From Zasmidium citrigriseum (lineage: Eukaryota > Ascomycota > Dothideomycetes > Mycosphaerellales > Mycosphaerellaceae): a stretch of 64,000 nt of DNA. The notes beneath the pieces were generated by a model that made no database searches, had not been told where the DNA came from, and worked only from the letters and a program-made list of their open reading frames with translations. The DNA lies in the NCBI GenBank assembly GCA_002786025.1, contig NHNW01000010.1:895720-959719 (forward strand). Reading direction: 5' to 3'. Position numbers and translations under genes: made by a program. Below are positions 11,311 through 22,702 of this stretch, piece by piece; position 1 is the stretch's first letter, and every line of letters starts with the position of its first letter.

Positions 11311-14300
11311 GGCGGGAGGAGGTGAGATGGGGTGTCGGCAGAGCGACTATGTACGGCAGCAGAGGGAGCAGATGGGAAAGATCAAGATGTCCAGTGGACG
11401 GGAGCCGAATCGGGCGGGTTCACGGCGTCCAGGATGCAGGCGTGGAGCGTATCGACCAGAACAATGATGCGGCGGTCGAGGGATGCCTGCAGCAAGTGCG
11501 ACAGGGAGGGCGGTGGTGCTGGACGGCGGCAATCTCAGCCGTCGAGCGTGGGTTTGCCGCAGGTTGGGCGATGGTGAGGCGAGGGGAGGAAACGAGACCA
11601 GAACGCGGCGCACCGGGCTGGTCGAAGCGGGTTTCGGTCGGTCCCTGAGCCACGGCAAGCACAGACGACGGCGCTGAACGCTCCGCAGTATCGGCAAGCC
11701 GTTTGAGGCAGGAATAATGGGTTGGAGCGATATTGGTGAAAAGAGCCGGGCGAGGACCGGTCGCGGTGGCAGCGCAGAGTGGCAGCGGTAGAGTGTGTAG
11801 TAAGCAAGCAAGTGATATCTGCGAAGAAGAAGCGTGTGGTGCGTAGAGATTAAGAGGGGGCGCTCCGAAACGAATCGAAGATCGGCTGGCCGGCAAGGAT
11901 CAAGGTGTGGAAGCCAGCGCAAAAGCACGATGACCTAGTGCGACTACGCAGCAGCTAGCGGCGCCGGCCCAGCAGACATGCTGGACCGCGATAAACGACG
12001 TGGATGTCATGATATCGAAATCACAATGTCAGTCCCGCCGGCAGTCGACACCGCATCCACTGTGCACTGCCGTCCGCGGCCTCTCAACCATGGCCGGGCG
12101 TGCAACCGAATTGGTGGTGGTGTCTTGGTTATCATCTGAGAGGCGCGGGAAGTCCACGAGGTGTTGGCTGCCGATCGATCCTAGCTTCGCCTTGCGCCCT
12201 GCTTTGCTCTCGCCGGCATCCCGCCACTGTTCATGCACCACTTGGCACTGACACCGGAGAATATCTCGCGTGAGCAACGCTGTGCTGTGCTGTGCATTTC
12301 TTGCTTGTCATAAACTGTAGGGTCATCCTGCGCGAGAGAGTCTCAGACGCAGCACGGAATGCGCGCAGAAGTCTGAGCTCTGCTAGCGCGTGGTAGGGAG
12401 ATCTTGATGAGATCCAACCCTTGACCAATCCGATGGCAGCAGGCGCAACCCGCCGCGCGCAATATGCGGGCAGGGACTGGGGTCGGTGGCCTGTCAAGAG
12501 TCAGCACGAAGGAGGATGGCGCCAGGTACGCAATCGCTGCAGCGTCTCGTCTGGCTCGTACCCGCACCCAGGACACCCGCTCCTCGGAGTGCCTAACGCA
12601 GTGTTGCTGGCTGGGCATCTGTTGGTTTTCTGCTGCTGTCTGTTCTGCTGTTGCTGCGTCCATGGGGTCCGTTCTGCAGGCGTCTCTTTTCGTGGCCGGC
12701 CTGCATAACCAGCACTCGCCCCAGCAGGCTCGCTTAATTCGCAGCACCGACCCACCGCCCTGCCGGTGCCTGCCACACAGGAGCGCGGTGGTGGTGGCGG
12801 ATATGGGCCGATCTTGGTGTCGATTCCTCCAGTCTACGGATCGCGTGCACCATGCTCCACCAGCCAATATCCGCCACGCTAAGCACCCACGGCACTCGCC
12901 TTTTCCAGCAAGGCGCCGAACGCTCCCGCGACTCTTGTGCGAACCGGCTGAAATCTCATCACGCAGGGTTTTCGGGGAGATCCGTCGAGAGATTGCCGGG
13001 GTTGGATGCAGATGCGGTTGTTGATTCGCCCACTCGACAGCAGAGGATCCGATGCACGATCTGATCGTCTCTCGTGCTGCCCGAATGCTGCTGCCCTGCA
13101 GGGCCGACATTCCATTCGTGGTGATCTATCTGGCTGTCGACGCCGCTGGAAGCGCAGAGTCGAGTCGTCTTGAGCAGGCATTCCAACAAGTGGCCCACTT
13201 GCTCCGGTGGTGTTGCGTGCACAAGTCTGCAACACGTGTGAAGTACGGCCGAAGCACGGGACCCGCTTGCGTCGCTTCGCCCTGCAACCAGCCGCTGTCA
13301 TTTCTGAACGAGGAAAGGCCTCAAGCTACAGCACACTGCACATCTGCTGGTTCGCGTACAGCCTGTCCATTGACACTGCTACCCTGACCGGGGTCTGTCG
13401 GGAAGGCATTGTGTCTAGGCACTCAGCTCGCGTGCGGTAACGAGAGCGAAGCCATTGGAAGGCTCGAAGAAGACTCGAAACCACAACGGTTTGTTGCTGG
13501 AGAAAATGATAAGAAATTTGACTTTTGATAACATTGTCCCTGGATTTCAATAGCAGCGACCCACGGACACCTGCAACGGCAGACGGTAGGCTAGCAAGAG
13601 CCGAAGCGTGCTAGCTGCAAGCCTTGTTGCAACGGTTACAAGAACAATCTTGCGAGATGCGGAGAGATTTTGTGACCCTGGAGTTCGATGTCCTGTGACA
13701 ACTCCTCGTCACCCTGTTCGCGCAGATGTGCCACAACGTGCATACTGCCTTGTGTCAATGTTCCCGCCACATGCAACATTGACTACGAGCATGCACGATC
13801 GTTCCGCCCTTCTCGAGACTTGACCCGTCTGTGAGATCCCACAATCCTGCTCTTCAAGTGGATGCGAATCTCACGCATTCGTCTGGTACAATATCGGCAA
13901 TGAACAATGTACAGGGAACCCTTCGATGACATCGGCGATATCCATCGGCCTCATCTGACTTCCTTCGATACGGACCCGCCCTATCGCCAACACTCTATGG
14001 CTTGGCGATGGCGGCTTGGATCATCTGGCGGTGGAGAGCAGGTCGGCAAGGTTAAGGCTTCTTCTCGCACGAGGGTTGGGCAGCTCCGTCTTAAACCAGA
14101 TCTGATGCTTTAAGATTTCTCCCGAACCAGGTACCGATGTTGGGCCTGACGTCTCTTCATTTCACCGTCCTCCGTGTTGGTATCCTGTTCGGCCCCGAGC
14201 ACACGCTGCCTCGACGCTCTGCCGGAGAGCTCCTGAATGCCGCGGAGTCACAGCAACCTGTCGAAACAGTCTGACTCGTACCGTATCACTGATCAGCAAG

Positions 14301-15789
14301 AAAGTCGCGTTTCCAACCCTCTAGGACATCCGAGGACCGGATAGACCGGATATTGAGAAAGGATGTTGCAAGCATGGCTTTGCTTCAAGTTCTTCCATTC
14401 GTCCCGCAGCAAACAGGAGAAGAGTTTCTCGTTGTTTCAATGAATCGCTGAAGTATGATTAACCTTTCAACGACAGCCCCGACGATCTACGTGTCGCACT
14501 TTCGCATCCACTGCGAAAGATATCAGCATCGATATACCCTGCACAACTCCAAGCCAGCAAAGATGTGCCGTGGGATCAGGGGACCACGTTACCTTTCGAT
14601 TCCCAGATCCGCAGACCGCCACGACCCACAGCAACGCCCTCATCAAGATATTGAATCTTGAATCTCGACGAAATATTGGACACGACACTCCGCCTTGTCC
14701 GTCTTGCTCCGTGGGAAAAGGAGTATGCTCCGTGAGCCGTGCACTGCATTCCCAGGAAACCCGCCGTCCGAATCTGCAATGTGAGAGGGTGACAACTTGC
14801 AGACGTGTCTCACGCCCATGCTTGCAAGCAACTCGATACTGGATCTCCGAAGCATCAGCATCATCATCATCATCAACATCAATGCCCCGATCCTCACAAT
14901 CGACGTTTTGCGTCACGCATCACGCGCGTCTGAGATCTAAAGATGTCTCGAGATGTCCGCTGTTGGCGTTTCAGATACACTACCACATCCTCCGAATCGC
15001 TCGTAATCCGAGCAGGAGCAGAAGAGTTACCGACAGCCTGGTACAGACTACACGGAGGATTCGTAAGAAAAGCAACATGCATGTGCGACACATTGGCCGT
15101 GAGAGGGTGCGAGCGGTGCGAGCAGTGAGACTTTCCACTCTTCTGTCGTTGCTATTTTTGTTGACGCGACCCTTATTGTTGCATTTGTGCATTCTTTCCT
15201 TTTTCCCTTTCTTTGCTGGGCTCGTTTCCTTCTGACAATCTTTCGCTGACTGTGCTTTGTCTTTTGTGCAACGATGTCCTGGCGTCTTGTGAGTTGTGTT
15301 ACCCATCTATATCTTTATGCATCTGCTTCTTTTCTTGTAAAGCCCGAGCTCCGCCGAAAGATGCATGTGGCGGGATATGCAACGCCTGTTACTCTTATCT
15401 TGTTGGGATCTTTCAGGATCGACGTTTTCGATAGACGTTTGGACTCAGGTGAGGCACGCTCAGTGGAGTCGTCTTTTGCCACATCTTTTCCTAAGTCCTC
15501 TCAATGCCTCTCGATTCCAGGGCTTGTAGGAGTCATGAGGGCGGCAAAGAGGATCAAAGTCCCATCTCTCTGCAGCTTCGCGGACAGCAGCCTCTGGACA
15601 CTCAATGCACTGCGTGAAGACGATCATGACTTGCGGCGCGATGGGATCCGATGAATGTACGCTACCATTTTCTCACGAGTCATTCCGCAGGTCTCTCCAA
15701 GGCTCGGCACAGTCTCCTTTTATGGCTGAGAAACCCTGTGCTCACCTCCTGGTATACCCTCGGTGCTCCGGTCAAAGTGGAAGATGCCT

Positions 15790-15878
15790 CTAGCAATCCC
15801 CAACTTTCTTAAGGAGGGCTGACAGTGTAACAAATGCTCCAATAGCTTAGAGTCGCGTGCTCTCATGGAGAGAGCTAG
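15790..15878 (+). repeat. Dispersed about 85-bp repeat, copy A
   Basis: This stretch matches 18015-18102 in direct orientation; the best part reads CTCCAATAGCTtAGaGTCG, then GTGCTCTC, two variable bases and GGAGAGAG. The CTCTC/GAGAG arms can form a hairpin. The 5' half resembles the D-arm region of a tRNA, but I cannot draw a complete cloverleaf. Confidence 0.5.
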
Positions 15879-16369
15879 TCTTCCAGTTTGAGCAGAGGAA
15901 GGAGGGTAGCTCTAGTGACAATGGGTGCAATAAATGCAACCAGCCCTCTCCATCTTCCCACTCCCTCCTCTCTTCGCCGAAAGGTCTGAAGGCACATAGC
16001 TTTCCATGTCGCTGGACAGATGTGTGCCCAACGCATGTGATCACTCGCGGCCAGCACATGACATGCTCTGATCCGTGAAACCCGTTTTGGGTTTTGTTGG
16101 AGTCAGACCCGGCATGCCATACTGGCACCAATGGAAGAAAAGATCATGCAGCATTGCATGTCGCGTGTGTGTGCACACGAGAGTCAGAAGGCATTTCTGC
16201 AGCTGTTCGGCGTACGTACAGTGATGAGAGTGCTTCACCATGGGTCTATCCATATATCAGCACAGGATCATGTCCCCAAAAGCCGGATGATGTGCCGCGA
16301 TCCAGTGATCCCGGGGCATTCTATCTCACTAAGACGCACAGAATGCCTCTGAATTGGCAAGAGCGTCAA

Positions 16370-16620
16370 GTAAAGGGTCGAGTGAAGGGTCAAGTGAAGG
16401 GTCAAGTGAAGAGTCAAGTGAAGAGTCAAGTGAAGGCTTAAGTAAAGGGTCAATTAAAGGATTGTAGGAAAGAGTAAAGGGTCAAGTAAAGGGTTAAGTG
16501 ACGGATTAAAGGGAGGAGAAAGGGTCGAGTGAAGGATAGAGTGAAGGGATAATTAAAGAAAAGTGAAGGAAAGATTGAAGAAAAGTAAAGAAGAGGGTGA
16601 GGGAAAGAGTAAAGTGAACT
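16370..16620 (+). repeat. Purine-rich 12-bp tandem repeat
   Basis: Units close to GGGTCAAGTGAA follow each other regularly from about 16370 to 16440 and decay into looser GA-rich variants until about 16620. The plus strand is strongly purine-biased throughout. It lies 175 bp before the start codon of the next gene. It keeps an open frame only because the unit is a multiple of three. Confidence 0.75.
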
Positions 16621-16794
16621 TTAGATTCGCGAAAGCCGTCGCTCCTTCCTTGCCTAAGTTTTGGCAAACATGTGAAAGTCGCAGTGAGCTGGCGCGACAT
16701 CAGCCATCACCTTTCCACGCCGACACCACCACATTCACATCATAACGCACCGCTTCACCGCAGCGCGAACGGCTCTCTTGAGCCTCCCTCACTC

Positions 16795-17988
16795 ATGGAG
16801 GACTCACCAACTCCCGAATCGCCATTTCCGCCGCGAACTGACTCCTTGCACCCACCGCCCAACACACCATCGCACATCAAATTCGCAACGGAGGCGGAGA
16901 AGCCCAGAAACATGGACAGCGACTCGAACGAGATTGGCTCTCCGGTCCCCAGCACCGCGAAGTCTTCGAGATGGACACCAAAGGTCTTTCGCAAGGACAA
17001 GGACAGTGACAAGGACAGCGCGAAGAGCATCCTCGGCACTCCATCCAAGCAGCAGGCACCATCGCGTCGCAAGGGCTCGCTCGGCTCGATCTTGACTCTG
17101 CCGCTGTTTGGAGCTCGCACGAAGCAGAAGGACGGCGACACCGATTCGACCGCTGCTCCGTCACCTGCCCCCTCCAAGGTCCCCAAGCGCACCAGCGAAG
17201 TCGTCGATTCGACAGCCTTCAGAGTAAGACTTTGACCAAACTGCACTGGCCGCAGATACTGATCATGTACACAGTGCGACATCTTCCCCCAGAACTCGGA
17301 AGACCACCGGGCCGCCGAAGCCGAATGCAAGCAAATCGTCCGTGAAGCTGGGGGCGAGCTCTTGGAAGATATGCTGTACCCTGGAGGATTTCTGTAAGCC
17401 TCTTGATCACATCCGACACGTGCAGAAAAGAGACTGATACTGACTTTCTAGCTACGACATGGCGAATGCTCCAAACCCGAAGGCGAACGTAAGTGCCATT
17501 AGAAAACGAGGTACATACCGATGACAGTGCTGACCCTCTTGCTTCAGCCCTTGGAAGACGGCGACGAGACGGAAGCCGGAGGATACGTCACCATCACCCC
17601 CTTCATGCGCTTCAAGGCGCCACAGTGGAACCCACTCCGTATGCACCCTCCCTACCGACTCTTCATCCGTGCCCAAGCGACGCCGCCACGCACGCCCATT
17701 CCCTCGACTCCGACTAGAGCGAGGTGCGTACACCAGACTCTTCACTGCGACGCATTTGCTGACCTCTGTGGCAGCGACCCAGTCGAGCGAGCTAGCGTAC
17801 AAGAGCGCCGACGCGGAAGATTCTTCCCAGGGGTAGTTACGCCAGCAGGCTCGGACGAGACCGCAACGACCACGTCGAACGAGAAACCACCGCCACCCTA
17901 CTCTCTCAGACCCCGAAGCCGCACCTTGAGCGGCTCATGGACGACTACCAACTCGTCGTCACCATCGCCGTCGTCCCATGGATCGTAA
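16795..17988 (+). CDS. Hypothetical protein, 324 aa, low-complexity ends
   Basis: Five exons (16795-17223, 17275-17393, 17452-17488, 17548-17723, 17775-17988) join in phase. Introns are 51-59 bp with GTAAGA, GTAAGC, GTAAGT and GTGCGT donors. The N-terminal 140 residues are Ser/Pro/Lys-rich and look disordered, with a basic KVFRKDKDSDKDSAK stretch. The central part after the first splice is better ordered: CDIFPQNSEDHRAAEAECKQ, GGELLEDMLYPGGFLYDMAN, and FMRFKAPQWNPLRMHPPYRL. The C-terminus is again low-complexity. I do not recognise the family. The conserved-looking core lies only in exons 2-4. The ATG chosen is the first in frame. The gene is flanked on both sides by copies of an 85-bp repeat. 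Confidence 0.7.
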
Positions 17989-18014
17989 AATGAACTGGCT
18001 TTGTTCCGGGGCTA

Positions 18015-18102
18015 CCTATCCCAAGCTTTCTCGAGAATGCTGAGAGGGTCACCAGCCCTCCAATAGCTCAGCGTCGAGTGCTCTCGCGGAGAGAGACGCG
18101 AG
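18015..18102 (+). repeat. Dispersed about 85-bp repeat, copy B
   Basis: Second copy of the element at 15790-15878, same orientation, with about three quarters of positions identical over the best 57 bases. It falls in the short space between the stop of the 324-aa protein gene and the stop of the zinc transporter gene. Confidence 0.5.
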
Positions 18103-18168
18103 AAAAGTCCAAAATTCTACATCGATTCTACCGCACGCGACTGCACTGGGAACTAGACTTGCATTGGC

Positions 18169-19537
18169 TCAAGACCAGGAAATACTGCTCGACAGGTCAG
18201 TAAGAGCAGGATTGAATGAAAGGGATGGAAAAACGTACCCCAGCATGATCCCAGCACCAGCAGCCATAGCCAAGAATTGCAGCGCAGTGCTTCTCAGCTC
18301 CTTCCATCGGTTGGGTCCTGTCTCAAGCATCTCAGGAATGACGCCCACAGTGCCCACGTACATGAACGTGCCTGCAGTGAAAGGCAGCAGCATGTCACCC
18401 CATTGCAAGCTCGTTCCAAAGATACCAGCGTTGCCGCTGATAGCGGTGTCCACGACACTCGCCGAGTTGCCACCAAACTCCTGAACCACGATTCCAATGA
18501 CTGTGCCGAGCAATGCACCAAGTGCCGTCACGAATTGCAAACCCATGGCCACACGCTTGCTCATGCCACCTTGGATCAATAAAGCAAAGTCTCCAACTTC
18601 GTGGGGAATCTCGTGGCAGAACACGGCCAAAGTCGTAGTAGCACCAATGGTCGGGCTGGCGTAGAATGAGGACGACATGGCGAGACCGTCAGTGATGTTA
18701 TGCGTGAAATCGGCAATGATGTTGAGGTATGCAGAGAGCTTGACGGAAGGCTTCGGATCTTCCTTGACAGCAGTTGCAGCCACATCTGTCTTGGAAGGGT
18801 CTTGCTTTCGCTGGCGCACATTGGCATCACCGTTCTTCGTAGATGATCCAGTGGTCGAAGCCTCGCTGCTAATTTGACCATTCGTAGCCTCGTGACTGTG
18901 TCCGTGATCGTGAGTATGTCCCTCTCCTCCTGTTGCAATCCGAAGGCCCTTATCCATTGCAACGAAAGTCACAAAGCCAACCATGATGGCGACTCCCAGC
19001 AGTAAGTTCTTGTTGGGTTCCACAAGCACAGCCCTGACTTCGCCCTCTGGAACTTCACCAAGGAAGATCTCTGGGAGGAGATGGAACAGCGTATCACCAA
19101 GCAATCCTCCTACTGCAAATGCTACCATGACATTGAGACTCGAGGGATCGATGTTCGGCGGGCATAGAGCCAGGAGGAAGTTCGGTGGGCCGGAGATGTA
19201 AAGGGTGCCCATCAGTGCATTCGCGGCGGGGCTGGAGAAGGGGAACAGCACCTGGAAGGCCTGCTGAAGGAAAGAGGACGTTGGAGGTTCATTGGCGGTC
19301 TTGTGTGCGACAAGAGCTTCGATCACCGGGCATTGCTTAAGCACATGTCAACTTGAATGCACTCCCATGTGAACAGTGGCGTGAGATGCATACCTGCAGC
19401 TGGTCCTCGATCTCCTGAGTGCTCAGGGATGCCACGTTAGGTTCGTAGACTTTGGGCTTGACTTCGGCAAGAACGATGCATGCAAAAGCGAGCAGTGTCG
19501 CCGTGACTGCCAGCTTGTATCCTCTCGTCGACATCAT
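18169..19537 (-). CDS. YKE4: ZIP-family zinc transporter (Yke4/ZIP7-like)
   Basis: Three exons on the minus strand (19537-19394, 19335-18239, 18184-18169) give 418 residues. The last exon is 16 nt and encodes the C-terminal ISWS; its intron has GTACGT, TTACTGAC and GCAG signals. Reading through that intron would give a different tail ending at the same stop. A signal peptide (LAVTATLLAFACIVLAEV) is followed by about seven further hydrophobic helices, a His-rich loop GEGHTHDHGHSHE, the metal-binding helix HNITDGLAM and the HEIPHEVGD motif. These HNxxDG and HExPHE motifs define the LIV-1/ZIP7 branch, which releases zinc from the ER or Golgi to the cytosol. It is divergent from NOP16, with 180 bp between the start codons. 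Confidence 0.93.
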
Positions 19538-19717
19538 TGCAACTCGTTTGTGGTCGAGGAAATATCGAGCGAGTTCAGGAGTCGAAGTCGCACGAGGTGA
19601 AGTCCGGCGATCTCCCCCACGCTAGGCCGATTAGATAAGCGAGCGACTTCCTCAAATTTCGGTTCCATGTGATCGCGACTTCTTCCTGTTCACAAGCACT
19701 CGACACCGGCAGCAACC
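19538..19717. promoter_or_regulatory. Divergent promoter region of the zinc transporter and NOP16 genes
   Basis: The two start codons face away from each other across 180 bp, so both 5' leaders and core promoters must fit here. No canonical TATA box is apparent, only a TTAGATAAG-like AT patch near 19630. Confidence 0.5.
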
Positions 19718-20440
19718 ATGGGCCGCGAGCTTCAGAAGCGCAAGAATCGCTCCGGCATCAACAAAGTCCGCCAAAAGCCCAAGTCCAAGAAGAAGATCTT
19801 GACCAACCCCATCATTGCGGCCAACTGGGACAAGTCGCAGTCTCTGGCGCAGAACTACAAGAGACTGGGCCTCACGGCGAAGCTGAACAAGAACACCGGC
19901 GGTATCGAGAAGAAGGTGTCAGACGTGCAGCGAGAGGCCGAACTGGGCGAGCGACATCATGATTCCTTGAACATTACGAATTCTTCGAAGCGGAAGGAGA
20001 CGCTGGATGTGACGGAGGCCAAAATCGAGCGCGATCCCGAGACTGGCAAGATTCTGCGCGTGGTGGACCAGCAGACTGCCAAAGCAAACCCACTGAACGA
20101 CCCTCTCAACGATCTCGACTCCGAATCCGAAGACGGTATCTTCAACCCAAAGAACCAACACGGCAACACCGACGCGGCCGCCGCTCCAGCTGAGGGTGCC
20201 TCGGACGGCAAGACAGAGACTGTGAGAAGATTAGAAGAGGAGGCACGGAAACCGGCAGCCAAGTACAAGCGCAAGCAACCTGAGGGCGAGATAGCTTTTG
20301 TGGAAGAGCTGGTCAGAAAGTATGGAGATGACTATGGAAAGATGGCGGGGGACATGAAGATCAACTACATGCAGCGCAGTGCGGGAGATCTCAAGCGGCG
20401 AATCAAGAAGTGGAGGGAGAATGAAGGAACCTTGCAGTGA
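19718..20440 (+). CDS. NOP16: Nop16, 60S ribosome biogenesis factor
   Basis: A single exon encodes 240 residues, typical for fungal Nop16. The N-terminus MGRELQKRKNRSGINKVRQ, followed by KKKILTNPIIAANWDKSQ and LAQNYKRLGL, is the family signature, and the C-terminus (VEELVRKYGDDYGKMAGD, MKINYMQRSAGDLKRRI) also fits. Nop16 is a basic nucleolar protein of pre-60S particles. The middle is a charged, variable region, as in other fungi. The start is the first ATG in frame and directly begins the conserved block. Confidence 0.95.
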   Translation: MGRELQKRKNRSGINKVRQKPKSKKKILTNPIIAANWDKSQSLAQNYKRLGLTAKLNKNTGGIEKKVSDVQREAELGERHHDSLNITNSSKRKETLDVTEAKIERDPETGKILRVVDQQTAKANPLNDPLNDLDSESEDGIFNPKNQHGNTDAAAAPAEGASDGKTETVRRLEEEARKPAAKYKRKQPEGEIAFVEELVRKYGDDYGKMAGDMKINYMQRSAGDLKRRIKKWRENEGTLQ

Positions 20441-21404
20441 TTCGGTGAAATCAATACAAGTCGACGGCCACACTTCAGCACGGGGTTTTGCATGACGACT
20501 GGCCTGAAAGCATTCATCCTCACGGACCGCCATTCAACACCATGCACTCAAACTTTGAAGGATGGTATGGACGTTCAAGTTCCATACCTTGCTAGCTGGC
20601 CATCTTAACTCCTACTTTGCCATTCGATTTCAGGGAGACCGCATCCAGGTGGCAGTGTGCAATGGCACAGAGGCGACAAGAACAACCGAATGAGCTCGTG
20701 GACTCCGGACGTCCTGATTGGATGTCTCTCTACCGACATCATTTGAGTGAGGCGTACGTACATCGAGGAACGGCGCCGCTCTCTAGAACCGAATACGCCG
20801 AGCATCAAAACTCCGAACCCGAAACATCGACGACCACCTTCTCCACAAAATCGTTCGGATTCGTTTATCTCGCCCTCTAGCATTGGCTCATGTCACTTTG
20901 GTTTCACCCTCAGACGAGACGATGTCCAGCTCGGCAGAATTGGTCCAGCTTGGCAGCAAGGCTGCGACGTTGTTCCAAGACCTACTTTACTCGGTATGGC
21001 AGCCCGATCATGCTGCAAAGCACGCGCAAGCATAGACAAGTCGACACCAAGGAGTCTTAGCGATCTTAGCCTAGGACGCCGACTTCCACAACAAGTTGAC
21101 CACGTGCCTTCGAACATGGATTCCCAAAGTGGGGACGTCAAGACAACAGAGCGTGGAAGATCATCGCTCACAAGTACGGAGGATTGAAGTCGTGTGGAGC
21201 AGTATGATAGCGGGCTGTCACGGTGTTTTGACATGAGGTGGAGGAAAATGCCTAGAGGTGTCAAGGTAGAATATATAAGAGGCGAGGAGAACTACAATCA
21301 GACACCCATCCTCCCTAACAACTCCCGTCCCAACGAGCCAGTCTCATCACCTTCATCCTTCTCGCTTCACTAGAGACTATCATCTCAGCCTTCCAACCCT
21401 CAAA
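20441..21404. other. Intergenic region of about 960 bp
   Basis: No supportable gene; frames here lack motifs. The 3' part is the promoter of the small secreted protein gene and contains its TATA box. Confidence 0.5.
21272..21279 (+). promoter_or_regulatory. TATA box of the small secreted protein gene
   Basis: TATATAAG lies about 125 bp before the ATG at 21405, followed by an A/C-rich leader (CAACTCCCGTCCC, CCAACCCTCAAA) typical of strongly transcribed fungal genes. Confidence 0.6.
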
Positions 21405-22005
21405 ATGAAGTTCGCTCTCCTCGCAACCCTTGGCCTTGGCCTCGCCAGCGCTGCCCCAGCAGCCCTCTTCCAGGAGAAGCAAGAAAACTCACTCGAGAAG
21501 AGACAGGGTCCCCTCACCCTGGCCATCATTGGAGGTGTCGCCTCTGCCGTGGCCAGCAAGGTCATTTCCAAGTTCACTGGCAGCAAGCGTTCCACGCAGG
21601 CGTGGGTATGTATCAATTGTGATGCCCCGACTTGCGAACAAGGACTGACATCGGACAGGATGAATACCGCGTCAACCTCCTCCCCGAGCTGATCGCCGCC
21701 ATGGACGACGAGAGCCAGAGCGACGAGGCCACTGTCTGTGCTCGTCAGGGCGAGTACACTGTCAGCGACTGGTTCAAAGTCCTTGATCGGGCTACTATTG
21801 CTGCTGATATGGGCGGTGCTACGGATTTGATCGGTACGCAATCCACGCATGCCACTCAAGGACTTCTGCTAACTCTGATTCATCAGACTGCTTCTTCATC
21901 ACCGGTCCCAGCACGGTCACTTTCACCCAGCCGGCCAATTCTACGGATGTGCAGGTCGAAGCTGGGCCTTGCACCTACAGCAACTTGACCTTGACTTGCT
22001 CTTAG
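21405..22005 (+). CDS. Small secreted protein, candidate effector
   Basis: Three exons (21405-21605, 21659-21833, 21887-22005) give 164 residues. Introns are 53 bp each, and the second has a GCTAACTC branch. A clear signal peptide (MKFALLATLGLGLASAAPA) is followed by a short propeptide ending in the Kex2-like site LEKR-Q. The mature part has a Gly/Ala-rich hydrophobic stretch, then about 115 polar residues with four cysteines (VCAR, DCFF, GPC, TCS), suggesting two disulfides, and two N-glycosylation sequons near the C-terminus (NSTD, NLTL). I do not recognise a family. Size, signal, Kex2 site and a strong TATA promoter are what is expected of a secreted effector or surface-active protein, but function is inference. 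The ATG lies in the context TCAAAATGAAG. Confidence 0.8.
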
Positions 22006-22702
22006 ATAGGGCAAGTCGATAGGCCGTTCGGCTTGATGTCGAGATTGATGGTTCGTTAAGATGTGTCGGAGTCTGAGATGGGATATGTGGGACGATTCAT
22101 GAGACGCTGTACAAAGTCGTCCTGGTGGTGTATGTACATGAAGTAGATAGCTTTGATAGCCTGAGGCTTGGTCAATATCACGAGCTGCGCCAGTGGCTGC
22201 ATGCTCAATGCCCCTACCACGTTCCCAGCTCAACCACTTGTCTTGCCTTGTAAAGCTTGCAATGGCTCTGCTGCGTTTTCGCGCTCTTGGCCGGCGAACT
22301 TTGGGAATCCCGGAGACTGAGCGTGCGAAAACCATCGAGATCAGGATCCTAATGGTTTCGGGCCAATGTGGTCCTCCACGTGCTCAAGAGGCCGGTGGGA
22401 CTTGCACGCTCTGCTCAATCCTCCGCCCCATGGGCCAGTTGCCGTTGCCGCCTCTTCGAGAGGTGCCGCTTCACATGAAGGCGTTGAGATTGCCAGCCCC
22501 TCCTTCGTCGTCACCGCGGAGCCCAAGGGGCTTTGGTGTTGTAATTCATGATTCAACATCCACGTTTCGGTGCCCTTGGTCGCACGGTGTAGCCTTGAAA
22601 TCCCGTCTGAAAGTCTTCAGGCTTTTGGTCGCCGCACCTGGCTCGCGAGCACTCCGCAAGACTGGCCAGCTCAAAAGTAATTCGTCCGTTATTCCACAGA
22701 GG
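22006..22702. other. Intergenic region between convergent genes
   Basis: About 700 bp hold the 3' ends of the secreted protein gene and the GTP cyclohydrolase II gene. A 253-codon plus-strand frame crosses it and continues antisense through the cyclohydrolase gene; it has no motif. Confidence 0.5.

Larger units (their letters stand above)
11311..16794. other. 5.5 kb region without supportable genes upstream of the GATA-factor gene
   Basis: Many frames of 60-255 codons exist on both strands, but all are Arg/Ser/Pro/Cys-rich, lack motifs, overlap each other on opposite strands and show no consistent splice structure. The likeliest content is a long promoter and 5' leader for the nsdD-like gene, and the promoter of the gene starting at 16795. 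Within it lie the first copy of an about 85-bp dispersed repeat and a purine-rich tandem repeat, listed separately. Confidence 0.55.

Noticed and set aside
12343..13110. 255-codon minus-strand frame
   Set aside because: Arg/Ser/Cys-rich without motif or splice support, and a similarly long plus-strand frame (12464-13024) overlaps it; G/C-rich sequence keeps frames open by chance.
14570..15235. 221-codon plus-strand frame
   Set aside because: Composition is that of random coding (Arg/Ser repeats, CAT-repeat-derived Ser run), no motif; the apparent membrane end comes from a T-rich stretch.
18040..18102. tRNA gene
   Set aside because: A D-arm-like and a hairpin part exist, but no B box with GGTTCRA and no acceptor stem pairing.
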